Positions 45,770 to 56,337 of a stretch of DNA of 64,000 bases are shown piece by piece. Numbering within the stretch: the first letter of the stretch is position 1; each line of letters opens with the position of its first letter. The DNA lies in NCBI RefSeq assembly GCF_036046055.1, contig NZ_CP107939.1:2294001-2358000 (forward strand), written 5' to 3'. The notes beneath the pieces are model-generated. The model had not been told where the DNA came from, did not search any database, and saw only the letters and a program-made list of their open reading frames with translations. This DNA comes from Nocardia sp. NBC_00403 (lineage in GTDB: Bacteria > Actinomycetota > Actinomycetes > Mycobacteriales > Mycobacteriaceae). The position numbers were made by a program, and so were the translations under genes.

Positions 45770-46221
45770 GTCACCTCCCTTCGAGCGGATGGTCATGTGC
45801 TGCTGACCATCTCGAATGGACTACCGAACTTCTCGCGTGGATTGCGAGCGATTCGGACTCGGGATCCGGCCGACCCGTTGTCCGGATGGGTCGCGGGGAC
45901 CAGCCATGGATCACGTGTGGTCTTGCCCTCTGGTGAAGCTGGTTCTCTCAACGCTTGTACTGTGACGGCTGGGGCTACCGGGTACTGCTCGGCTTCCCCT
46001 GTGACGCTGGTTGTTTCATAGCTCTCCGTGCGCCCCCGATGACGCCGGCTCGTGATGAACGCAGCGCGCGGAGAACAACCGTCGTCCATACTGTCACAAT
46101 CCGTTACCCGAACGTTACAGATTTGCTGATCTCTTGGGAAGTCTTCAGGCCCTTCGGCATGGCGTGACACCGGCCACCGATCCGACACGCCGTCAGAATT
46201 GGCACAACCCAACCTTGAGCG
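45770..46221. other. Intergenic region upstream of groES
   Basis: About 450 bases lie between the Hsp70-like gene and the CIRCE element, with no supported gene. The first part probably carries the promoter of the Hsp70-like gene (minus strand). I saw no strong repeat here. Confidence 0.45.
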
Positions 46222-46248
46222 CTGGCACTCTCATGTATAGAGTGCTAG
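46222..46248. promoter_or_regulatory. CIRCE element (HrcA operator) of groES
   Basis: The sequence CTGGCACTC-n9-GAGTGCTAG is the classical CIRCE inverted repeat (consensus TTAGCACTC-n9-GAGTGCTAA). A TATAGA hexamer inside it and TTGAGC at 46215-46220 may be the promoter boxes, so HrcA binding would block transcription of groES directly. Confidence 0.93.
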
Positions 46249-46250
46249 TC

Positions 46251-46276
46251 GGCACTGTGAGTAGTGCTTTAGTGCC
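46251..46276. promoter_or_regulatory. Second, degenerate CIRCE-like repeat
   Basis: Three bases after the first CIRCE, GGCACT and AGTGCC are separated by 14 bases, and GCACT and AGTGC by 6 within it. It may be a second HrcA site or a relic; spacing differs from the 9-base consensus. Confidence 0.5.
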
Positions 46277-46441
46277 AGTTCGACCACTGAGCAGGTGTCC
46301 CGGCACCCGCGACGACGGGGCTATGCGCAGGGGTCGACATAGCTAGCGACTGCTTACAGGTCGCGCGAAACAACACGACACCGATGGTCCGGGACAACAG
46401 TTCCGGACGACCGTATATCCCCTGAAAGTGGAGGGCTCAAC

Positions 46442-46741
46442 GTGGCGAGCGTGAACATCAAGCCGCTCGAGGACAAGATCCTCGTCCAGGCCAACGAGGC
46501 CGAGACGACGACGGCCTCCGGCCTGGTCATCCCCGACACGGCGAAGGAGAAGCCGCAGGAGGGCACCGTCATCGCCGTCGGCGAGGGGCGCGTCACCGAT
46601 AAGGGTGACCGCATCCCGGTCGACGTCAAGGAGGGCGACACCGTCATCTACAGCAAGTACGGCGGCACCGAGATCAAGTACCAGGGCGAGGAATACCTCA
46701 TCCTGTCGGCGCGCGACGTGCTGGCCGTCGTCACCAAGTGA
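46442..46741 (+). CDS. groES: Co-chaperonin GroES
   Basis: GroES is the 10-kDa lid of the GroEL chaperonin. The 99-aa product starts at GTG 46442 ([19 protein letters not shown]) and has the mobile loop [19 protein letters not shown] and the end [19 protein letters not shown] lies upstream. CIRCE sites upstream indicate HrcA control. A 14-bp terminator-like hairpin separates it from groEL. Confidence 0.98.
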   Translation: MASVNIKPLEDKILVQANEAETTTASGLVIPDTAKEKPQEGTVIAVGEGRVTDKGDRIPVDVKEGDTVIYSKYGGTEIKYQGEEYLILSARDVLAVVTK

Positions 46742-46800
46742 CCGAGCTCCGCGCGGTCGGCTGACCGCGCTGCCCGGCCATTGCCGGGATCGAGTCGTCA

Positions 46801-46843
46801 CGACACTGCCCCGGTTCCCCTGAGCGGGGCCGGGGCAGTGTCG
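46801..46843 (+). terminator. Terminator-like hairpin between groES and groEL
   Basis: Two perfect 14-base arms (46801-46814 and 46830-46843) flank a 15-base loop and are followed by TTT. This has the form of an intrinsic terminator in a place where the two chaperonin genes are normally one transcript, so it may lower groEL relative to groES or mark the end of a groES-only message. Confidence 0.8.
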
Positions 46844-46863
46844 TTTCAGCACTGGAACCCTAA

Positions 46864-48489
<1,626 letters not shown>

Positions 48490-48504
48490 GTTCGGTTCGA
48501 CATG

Positions 48505-48538
48505 CGAAGGCCCCTCGGAACATTCCGGGGGGCCTTCG
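48505..48538 (+). terminator. Intrinsic terminator of groEL
   Basis: Arms of about 16 bases (CGAAGGCCCC plus TCGGAA against TTCCGG plus GGGGCCTTCG, with one wobble) lie around a 2-base loop and are followed by TTTG. It ends the groES-groEL unit. Confidence 0.9.
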
Positions 48539-48678
48539 TTTGTGAACTTTATGAACAGAACAATGGATTTCGTACGTTGAGTTCAGGGAAATTCCTGGGT
48601 TGCTTCCGAAATCGACTATGCACCGAACGTTGGTTCGCGCGTGTTCTTCCCGATGCGCTCCGGCGCCGGGAATGAACG

Positions 48679-48930
48679 CTAAGAGGCGACGGGCGGTTGC
48701 TCGGCGGCGATGGCCGTGAGCAACCGCCCACGCAGGGCAGGGGGCGGCTGAACCGCTGTCACCGCCGCGAATGCGGCGAGGGCGTCTCTCGTCTCTTGCA
48801 CTTCGGCGAGGAATTCCGTACGTAGGGCGGGGTCCTCGCTATCGAGCAGGTTTTGTACCGCGTGATGGTCTTCGTCGTCGATCGATGCGAGCGCGACGGC
48901 GTGCGCGAGATCGATCTGGACTTCGTTCAT
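48679..48930 (-). CDS. Short RskA-type anti-sigma domain protein
   Basis: This 83-aa protein consists of the N-terminal anti-sigma domain only (DLAHAVALASIDDEDHHAVQNLL, then LRTEFLAEVQETRDALAAFA). Ordinary RskA proteins are about 230 aa, with a transmembrane helix and an exported half cleaved during signalling. Here the frame stops after LLTAIAAEQPPVAS, and I find no membrane segment in any frame downstream. It starts one base after the sigma gene stop (TGAGATG), so the pair is co-translated. It may be a soluble anti-sigma factor or a truncated relic. Confidence 0.75.
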   Translation of the reverse strand: MNEVQIDLAHAVALASIDDEDHHAVQNLLDSEDPALRTEFLAEVQETRDALAAFAAVTAVQPPPALRGRLLTAIAAEQPPVAS

Positions 48931-48931
48931 C

Positions 48932-49597
48932 TCACGTCACCCCCAAACTTTTTTTCAGTCGTGTCAGTCCGTCCCGGATACGGGACTTAACGGTTGGTAA
49001 CCCTACGCCGAGATAGGTGGCTACCTCTGCGTAGGTTCGCCCGCCGTAGTAGGCGAGCGAGATGGCCTCTCGCTGGGTCGGCGTCAATGTGGCGAGACCC
49101 GCGAGGACGGCCTGTTGTTCGAGCCTTCGCTCGACTTCTTCGGTGACCTCATCGAATTCGTTGCCGAGAACCCTTATCCCGTAGGCGACTTCGCGCTGGG
49201 TATGGGCTTGTTCGGCGCGAACCCGGTCGACCGCTCGCCGGTGGGCCAGCGTCATCAGCCACGTCACCGCCGACCCTTTCGCCGAGTCGAAACTCGCCGC
49301 AGTCCGCCAGATCTGCAGGAAGACCTCTTGGGTGGTCTCCTCCGCATATCCGGGATCATGCAGAACGCGGAGCACCAGACCGAAGACGCGCGCACACGTT
49401 CGGTCGTAGAGCTCGGCGAAAGCTTCCTGGTCGGACTGGCCGCAGCGCTCGAGAAGGGCGGCTAGCTCGATACTTTCGGCTGCGCGTGCCGATACCGCAG
49501 AATCCACACGAGGTGGGATGGCTTCTCTTCGGAACGAGTCGCCCTCTGCGGCCGTCGGCCGCGTTGTCACAACGCTCCATTCTGTGTCATCGGTCAC
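48932..49597 (-). CDS. sigK: ECF RNA polymerase sigma factor, SigK type
   Basis: This 221-aa sigma factor has region 2 with AFAELYDRTCARVFGLVLRVL and AEETTQEVFLQIW, and region 4 with LTPTQREAISLAYYGGRTYAEVATYLGV (quoted in part). An N-terminal extension of about 35 residues is present. The pairing with an RskA-type protein puts it in the SigK group (ECF19 by recall). The start is GTG 49597; later starts are possible in the extension. Mycobacterial sigK lies elsewhere in the genome, so this pair is not part of the conserved groEL-whiB3 synteny. Confidence 0.88.
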   Translation of the reverse strand: MTDDTEWSVVTTRPTAAEGDSFRREAIPPRVDSAVSARAAESIELAALLERCGQSDQEAFAELYDRTCARVFGLVLRVLHDPGYAEETTQEVFLQIWRTAASFDSAKGSAVTWLMTLAHRRAVDRVRAEQAHTQREVAYGIRVLGNEFDEVTEEVERRLEQQAVLAGLATLTPTQREAISLAYYGGRTYAEVATYLGVGLPTVKSRIRDGLTRLKKSLGVT

Positions 49598-49898
49598 TAC
49601 CGTAGCGTGCCGCTATGACTACCCTTCCGGTGGGGTGGCGGCAATCTACGTGTGGTCCAGCAACTTCGGCACACCGGGCGACTCCCCGAGGGACACGCCG
49701 TGGCACGCCGATAATTGTCGCGAAACGCCGAACCGACAGCTGGGTGGCTTCCGGCCGTTGCTGCGGCGGGCATATCGCTGGTGACAGCTACCGCTTGCGC
49801 GCCGACGCGATCGAAGGTGTTGTATTGGCCGGTCGTTTGCTAGAGATTCGGCGTGCCGCGCCGCGCGGATGGGATCGGATTCCGCGTGGCGCACTCGG
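49598..49898. other. Intergenic region between sigK and whiB3
   Basis: About 300 bases contain no supported gene. They should hold the sigma-gene promoter near 49600-49640 (minus strand) and the end of the whiB3 message. No clear hairpin or repeat was found. Confidence 0.4.
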
Positions 49899-50192
49899 CT
49901 ATACCGCCATACGGCGGCGGTTGCGGCGCGCGTGCATCTCGCGTTCCGTTTCCGACATTCCACCCCAGATGCCGTAGGGCTCGCTGACTTTCAGGGCGTG
50001 GCTGCGGCATTGCATCAGTACCGGGCAGCTCCGGCAGATTTCCTTGGCGCGCATCTCCCGTGCGGTGCGAGCGCGGCCGCGTTCGCCGTCGGGATGGAAG
50101 AACACCGCGGAATCCTGCCCGCGGCAAGACCCTCTCATCTGCCAGTCCCAGACATCGGCGTTCGGTCCGGGAAGGTGGGTCGGCATGGGCAT
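49899..50192 (-). CDS. whiB3: WhiB-family iron-sulfur regulator, WhiB3 type
   Basis: This 97-aa protein has four cluster-binding Cys: Cys23, Cys53, Cys56 and Cys62 (C-x29-C-x2-C-x5-C). The turn motif GIWGGMSETERE and a basic C-terminus MHARRNRRRM for DNA contact follow. The ATG at 50192 is preceded by GAGGAG; the upstream Met codons would add 18 residues without a ribosome-binding site. In mycobacteria WhiB3 is a redox-sensing factor between groEL1 and sigD, the same place as here. The WhiB3 subtype is therefore assigned from synteny and length. Confidence 0.92.
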   Translation of the reverse strand: MPMPTHLPGPNADVWDWQMRGSCRGQDSAVFFHPDGERGRARTAREMRAKEICRSCPVLMQCRSHALKVSEPYGIWGGMSETEREMHARRNRRRMAV

Positions 50193-50816
50193 GGTGAACT
50201 CCTCGTGGTGCGAGCTCGTCAGCGTTGTCGAGCAGTTGTTCTGCAAACAGTTGTGGCCACGGCGCTGGGTCGGCGGCGTGCCTATCGGCTCGCCCTTCGC
50301 GGTCGCTGTAATTTCGCGCGGCGCCGACCGTGGCGATGAGTTACGTTAGGTCCAGCCGCGAAATTACGTCAATAGTTCGACGCAGCAGTTTTCCAAATGT
50401 TGGGCTGCGAAATTTAACCTCTACGGTGTTTACTTTTGCATTGCTTCCGGTGATACTGGTCGGTTGATCGACGGCTCGCATCGAACCGTCTGGCTCGATC
50501 CGAGAGTATATCCGCAGGTGGGCGCGGTTTCGGCGGCTGGCTCCCCATGTCTGGGGAGCCATGGCTGCCGTGGGGGCGGTCACAGCGCCGATCGGGGCCG
50601 ATCGGACGTCGGATCGGAGATGGCGGAATCAGGGCGCTGAGGTTAATTGCGCGAAACGCATGTGAATTCCTATCGCGCGTGCCCGTTGATTGCCCGTACG
50701 AGATTTACCTGATGGAAACATGATGTTGGCATTCAAAATGCTGGATGGTTGCCGGGATGTCTCGGCGATGTTTCCGGGGACCCGGGCGTGCTCGTGGCGC
50801 ACGATAGAGTTCGGCC
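50193..50816. other. Long upstream region of whiB3
   Basis: About 620 bases lie between divergent whiB3 and the Rv3415c-like gene. Parts near 50340-50470 and 50640-50720 are less GC-rich than the surroundings, as for promoters. The short frames (minus 50341-50583 and 50629-50829) have no features I trust. A long untranslated leader for whiB3 is possible. Confidence 0.45.
50805..50810 (+). promoter_or_regulatory. Possible -10 box of a leaderless transcript
   Basis: TAGAGT ends 6 bases before the GTG at 50817. This fits the -10 pattern TANNNT with transcription starting at the start codon, and there is no ribosome-binding site. Confidence 0.45.
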
Positions 50817-51683
50817 GTGTCCGCGTCACCTATCCTTATATACAGCGAGTCGACACCGCTCGCCGCCGCCGCTTTCGGCGATCGTCGTGCCCTCGGCGCT
50901 GCCGAGTTGCCGGTGCCGCGAAGCGCCCTCGATTCATGGCATCGGGCGGTGATTCTCGGCGGCGGGGGCCACTACGCCGCAGCCCGCGCCGAACTCCGAT
51001 TACTGCGCTCGCGCACCACCGACCCGGTGCTGCTTTCGCTCGCCGCGAGCACCGAGGGTTCGCTGTTGCGCCAGCTCGGCTGGCATGCCCGCGCCGCGGT
51101 CGCCGACGGGCGGGCCGCGGCGCTCATCCTCCCCACTCGTGCCGAGGGCAGGAGCGGGGTCGGCCCGGACCGCACCGACGCTGTCTGCGATGCGCTGACC
51201 GGTCTCGCCGCCGATGCGCTCGGCACCGGCAGGCTCACGCTGGCCACCCATTTGCTGTGGCGCAGCCACGACGGCCTCGACCCCGAACAGCTGCGCTGGC
51301 GGCCTTGGGTGCGCTGGCACTGGGTTTCGGCGGAGACCGCCCTTGCCTCGGGCCGTGCCGACCCCGCGCGCACCCATGCCGAGGCCGCGGTGGAATTGGC
51401 CGAGCGTGGCCCCTCGATCCGGCACCGGATCAAATCCAGGCTGCTGGTCGCGGCGGCTGCCGCCGCCGGGGGCGACGCCGAGCATGCGCGTGTCCTCGCC
51501 GAGGCGGTCGCCGCCGAATGTCGCGAATACGGGTTGCTTCCGCTGCGCTGGGCGTGCGCCATGTTGCGTGCGGGCGTATCCGCCGACGCCGACGCCGCAA
51601 CCGCTGCCGGCACCGAAGCCGCCGAATGTGCCGCGGCTATTGCTCGGCGTGGCGGGCGGTTTCGGCCCGCGGGTGTTGCCTAG
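50817..51683 (+). CDS. Conserved helical protein (Rv3415c-like)
   Basis: This 288-aa, Ala/Arg-rich, all-helical product has TPR-like spacing (HYAAARAELRLLRSR, RAAVADGRAAALI, ARTHAEAAVELAERG and further repeats). No catalytic motif is visible. It holds the place of Rv3415c between whiB3 and sigD, and the conservation of this slot suggests a link to one of these regulators, though I know of no assigned function. The TPR likeness is by eye. Start GTG 50817 appears leaderless. Confidence 0.8.
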   Translation: MSASPILIYSESTPLAAAAFGDRRALGAAELPVPRSALDSWHRAVILGGGGHYAAARAELRLLRSRTTDPVLLSLAASTEGSLLRQLGWHARAAVADGRAAALILPTRAEGRSGVGPDRTDAVCDALTGLAADALGTGRLTLATHLLWRSHDGLDPEQLRWRPWVRWHWVSAETALASGRADPARTHAEAAVELAERGPSIRHRIKSRLLVAAAAAAGGDAEHARVLAEAVAAECREYGLLPLRWACAMLRAGVSADADAATAAGTEAAECAAAIARRGGRFRPAGVA

Positions 51684-51818
51684 GTCTTCCACTGGAGGCG
51701 ACCCGTGTTGCCCGGTTCCCGGCATTGTGTAGCTATTGTTAGATCCGTTCCGCCCCACCGGCGGAAGCACTGGTCATCCCCGACCGTGCCACTTGTAACG
51801 CCAGGAATTTCTCTGACG

Positions 51819-52397
51819 ATGACGAACATGGGCGAAGAGTTGGACCTCGCCGTCACTGCGGCTGCGCAGGGCGACAGATCCGCTTTAGCTCAGGTACTCG
51901 AAATGGTCCGCCCGCTGGTGGTGCGCTACTGCCGCGCGCGGATCGGCGCCGCGGAGCGAGGACAACTCTCTGCGGATGACGTTGCGCAGGAGGTATGTCT
52001 GGCTGTGATGACCGCCTTGCCCAGGTATCAAGACCAGGGCAGGCCCTTCATGGCCTTCGTATACGGAATCGCTTCGCACAAGGTCGCCGATGCTCATCGA
52101 AACGCCGCCCGTAACAAGGCGGAGGCGATGGCCGAAGTACCAGATGTCATATCCACCGACCATGGTCCGGAACAACGAGCTCTCGAATCAGAGACGAGCA
52201 GGCAGATGAACAGTCTGCTCGCGACTCTTCCTGAGAAACATCGGGAGATCCTGATCCTGCGATTGGTCATGGGTTTGTCAGCGGAAGAAACCGCAGTCGC
52301 CGTGGGCAGTACGGCGGGTGCGATACGGGTGGCCCAACACAGGGCACTCGCGAAACTGAAGTCACAAGTGGCGAGGGCAGGTGAAATGTATGGCTAG
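51819..52397 (+). CDS. sigD: ECF RNA polymerase sigma factor SigD
   Basis: This 192-aa sigma factor of SigD type has region 2 with RPLVVRYCRARIG, SADDVAQEVCLAVMTALP and PFMAFVYGIASHKVADAHRN. Region 4 has LPEKHREILILRLVMGLSAEETA and VGSTAGAIRVAQHRAL (quoted in part). The downstream gene, overlapping by 8 bases, encodes its anti-sigma RsdA. ATG 51819 is chosen over 51828, and neither site has an ideal ribosome-binding site. The longer frame upstream has no conserved sequence. In mycobacteria SigD acts in starvation and ribosomal or envelope gene control. Confidence 0.93.
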   Translation: MTNMGEELDLAVTAAAQGDRSALAQVLEMVRPLVVRYCRARIGAAERGQLSADDVAQEVCLAVMTALPRYQDQGRPFMAFVYGIASHKVADAHRNAARNKAEAMAEVPDVISTDHGPEQRALESETSRQMNSLLATLPEKHREILILRLVMGLSAEETAVAVGSTAGAIRVAQHRALAKLKSQVARAGEMYG

Positions 52398-53598
52398 GGA
52401 TGGCGAGCGCGGTCGGGGCGACTGGAAGGCGCGGCTTGGATCGCGAAATAGCGGTCCCTACGCCGAGAGCGTCGGTGACACCGGTCCGGTGGACATCGCA
52501 GCGGTACGCCGCGACGATGCGCTGATCGATGCCATCGCAAGCGATGGTCCGGTACGGACCGACAGCGCGGAGGAGTATCAGCTCGCGACGCTGTTGGCCG
52601 ATTGGCGGGCCGAGCTGTTCTCGGAGCCGATGCCGGGGGAACCGAGCCTCGATGAAATCGTGGCTGCGGTCAACCAGGAGATCGGTGCTCGACAAGTCCG
52701 CATCGGCGCACAGACCGGCGGACGACTACGGCTACTTCGCCCGATCGCGGGGACGGCTGCCGCACTGGCACTTGTCATCGGCGGTATGACGGCGTTCTCC
52801 TACAACGCGGAACCCGGTGATCCGCTATGGCGGGTCAAGGAGGTCGTGTTCAGCGAACAGGCCCAGACCACCGTGGTTCAGCGTGCCGGCGACTACCTGA
52901 CCGAGGCGCAGACACTGCTCGATTCGGGTAACCCCGAAATGGCGAAGGCCAAGCTAGAGGGCGCTCGGCAGAACGTGACTCAGGTCAACGACACCGATAA
53001 GCAGAGTGAGCTGACGGCGCGCTGGGAATCGGTCCTCGCCGAGCTGCGCAAGAAGGCGCCGGATATCGCGAGCTCGATCACGGCGACGCCGACGCGGCCC
53101 GCCGAGCCGAAGCCGAGCTCCGACACCTCCGGTACGAAGCCGACGACCGGCAACCCGCAGCAGACCATTCTGCAGTCGCCGGATACCTCGGGGACCAAGC
53201 CGCCGACGAGCGCGGACCTAACTGCTCCTGGCCTACCGTCGACTACAGTGCCGCCGGTGATTCCGCCGATCACGGCCGAGCCGACAACGCCCCCCACGCA
53301 GAATCCGCCATCGACGCAGGATCAAACACCCCCCGCCGTGCCGACCACGGTGGTCATCCAGCCGCCCGTTCCGCCAACGCAGCCCGCGACGCCTCCGTCG
53401 GCCGGCAACCCCGGATCTGTCGTGGTTCCCACCGGGACGGGCGGATCAACCGGGACGGGCGGATCAACCGGAACCGGCGGATCAACCGGAACCGGCGGGT
53501 CCACCGGAACGGGGGGAACCGGTGGAACTGGCGGGTCCACCGGAACAGGGGGAACCGGAGGTTTTGGTGGAACGGGCGGAGCAGGCCCCGCAACCTAG
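52390..53598 (+). CDS. rsdA: Anti-sigma-D factor RsdA with Gly/Thr repeat tail
   Basis: This membrane-bound anti-sigma factor has 402 aa. The cytosolic SigD-binding segment is about residues 25-70 (VRRDDALIDAIASDG, YQLATLLADWRAEL). A transmembrane helix lies at about 117-137. The outside part starts with a helical DUF5667-like region (FSEQAQTTVVQRAGDYLTEA), then a Pro/Thr-rich stalk, then a GTGGST repeat tail. The ATG at 52390 follows AGGTGA and overlaps the sigD stop. Release of SigD by proteolysis of RsdA is known in mycobacteria. The repeats may extend the exported part through the cell wall. Confidence 0.9.
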   Translation: MARDGERGRGDWKARLGSRNSGPYAESVGDTGPVDIAAVRRDDALIDAIASDGPVRTDSAEEYQLATLLADWRAELFSEPMPGEPSLDEIVAAVNQEIGARQVRIGAQTGGRLRLLRPIAGTAAALALVIGGMTAFSYNAEPGDPLWRVKEVVFSEQAQTTVVQRAGDYLTEAQTLLDSGNPEMAKAKLEGARQNVTQVNDTDKQSELTARWESVLAELRKKAPDIASSITATPTRPAEPKPSSDTSGTKPTTGNPQQTILQSPDTSGTKPPTSADLTAPGLPSTTVPPVIPPITAEPTTPPTQNPPSTQDQTPPAVPTTVVIQPPVPPTQPATPPSAGNPGSVVVPTGTGGSTGTGGSTGTGGSTGTGGSTGTGGTGGTGGSTGTGGTGGFGGTGGAGPAT

Positions 53599-53637
53599 GC
53601 TCGAGAACAACAACCGATAAAAAGACATCAACCGATC

Positions 53638-53659
53638 GCCGACCGGCGGTCGGCTTTTT
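53638..53659 (+). terminator. Intrinsic terminator of sigD-rsdA
   Basis: GCCGACC-GGC-GGTCGGC (53638-53654) is followed by TTTTT. This is a textbook terminator. Confidence 0.93.
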
Positions 53660-53741
53660 GTCTGTGTTCTTGCTTACAGCACGTCTGTGCGAGTCACGTG
53701 CTGTTCGCTCGGCTGGGCCGACCCTGTTGCTAACGGAAGGG

Positions 53742-54155
53742 TCAGCTGTCGAACCCGTCGAATCCGTCGCCGTGGAAAGCCTCGTTCATCGAGGCATCCG
53801 CGTAGCCCCTGCAATAGTCCCAGGTGACATACGCTTCCGGCGTCGGATCGTAGGCGGGCTCGTGCGGGCGCACGGTGCCGTCGACCAGCAGCTGAAGCAG
53901 GTTGGCGCGCAGCATATCCCAGTCGTGGTAGTGATCCTGCCTGCAGTCTTCGCAGCTGACCACGAGTCCACGGATACCGCGATGCGCCAGTAGTGCCTCA
54001 TACACTGCGAGATCGGCGAGATCCTCCTCGACCGCAAGGCGCTCGTGGGGATCCAGCGGCTCGCCGGGCTCGATGGCATCGAGCGCGGCGGACGGGTCGG
54101 AGGGGTCTCCGGCAAACGGATCCGGCGGCAAGCCAGGTGGTAGATGGTCACGCAC
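53742..54155 (-). CDS. DUF5319 family protein (Rv3412-like)
   Basis: This acidic protein of about 137 aa starts VRDHLPPGLPPDPFAGDP and has a helical middle (RLAVEEDLADLAVYEALLA). A Cys-containing segment CEDCRQDHYHDWDML follows, then DYCRGYADAS. The C-x2-C with nearby His and a later Cys could bind zinc. It matches in length and position the M. tuberculosis Rv3412 family (DUF5319 by recall), next to guaB2 and sigD. The GTG at 54155 is the start that gives this length, and the longer frame has no conserved sequence. Function is unknown. Confidence 0.82.
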   Translation of the reverse strand: MRDHLPPGLPPDPFAGDPSDPSAALDAIEPGEPLDPHERLAVEEDLADLAVYEALLAHRGIRGLVVSCEDCRQDHYHDWDMLRANLLQLLVDGTVRPHEPAYDPTPEAYVTWDYCRGYADASMNEAFHGDGFDGFDS

Positions 54156-54319
54156 ACCCCCACGGTACGCAGAACAGGGGGGTCTTCGCCAGCTATGCGC
54201 CACGCCAGTTTCGCCGGCGCGTCGAGTTGCGCGGGTGCGCGTCGCGAGTTGACCAGAGCCGCAGCCGCCCTCGCGCACCGCGATCGTGGGCGAGTTTGCG
54301 GGACAGATACCATGGGTGA

Positions 54320-55981
<1,662 letters not shown>

Positions 55982-56197
55982 TCGGCCCGACGGTAATGTA
56001 CTGGACCGGTCGGTCGGTGCATGATGGACCTGGCACGCGTGCCATTGCGGCGCCGAGCCAATAGTCGAGCGAAACGGTGGGTCAGGACATAGCGCCGGAC
56101 CCACCGCCCACAAGTAACCAGCAAAGTCGCGAGCATTACCCCGAACACACCCACTCGCCACGACAACGTCTTCCGAGCGAAGCGAGACCGAGCCCTA

Positions 56198-56295
56198 GAG
56201 TTCGCGGCCCGTCTAGCTTCCGAGCGGCCGAAGCGCATGCGCCGAAGGCGCGAGTCTCGGCCGCTCGGAAGCGAGACCAAGGGGGCCGCGAACTC
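56198..56295. repeat. Nested inverted repeat upstream of guaB3
   Basis: There are four levels of pairing. The outer 13-base arms (56198-56210 with 56283-56295) are perfect. The next 21-base arms (56211-56231 with 56257-56277) have one mismatch. In the loop are GCGCC-GAA-GGCGC (56239-56251) and the palindrome GCGCATGCGC (56233-56242). It can fold as one long hairpin in RNA or as a cruciform in DNA. GAAGCGAGACC occurs both just upstream (near 56179) and at 56269-56279. Function is unknown. Confidence 0.9.
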
Positions 56296-56314
56296 GCAGC
56301 GCCGCAGGCGCTGC
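56296..56314 (+). repeat. Small hairpin next to the guaB3 start
   Basis: GCAGCGCC-GCA-GGCGCTGC is a perfect 8-bp stem directly after the larger nested repeat and ending 23 bases before the guaB3 start codon. It is followed by an A-rich stretch that carries the ribosome-binding site AAGGAG. Confidence 0.85.
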
Positions 56315-56337
56315 AAATAAAACAAGGAGAACAGCCA

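Noticed and set aside
50341..50583. Minus-strand 80-codon frame upstream of whiB3
   Set aside because: No domain, no ribosome-binding site, and base composition unlike the neighbouring genes.
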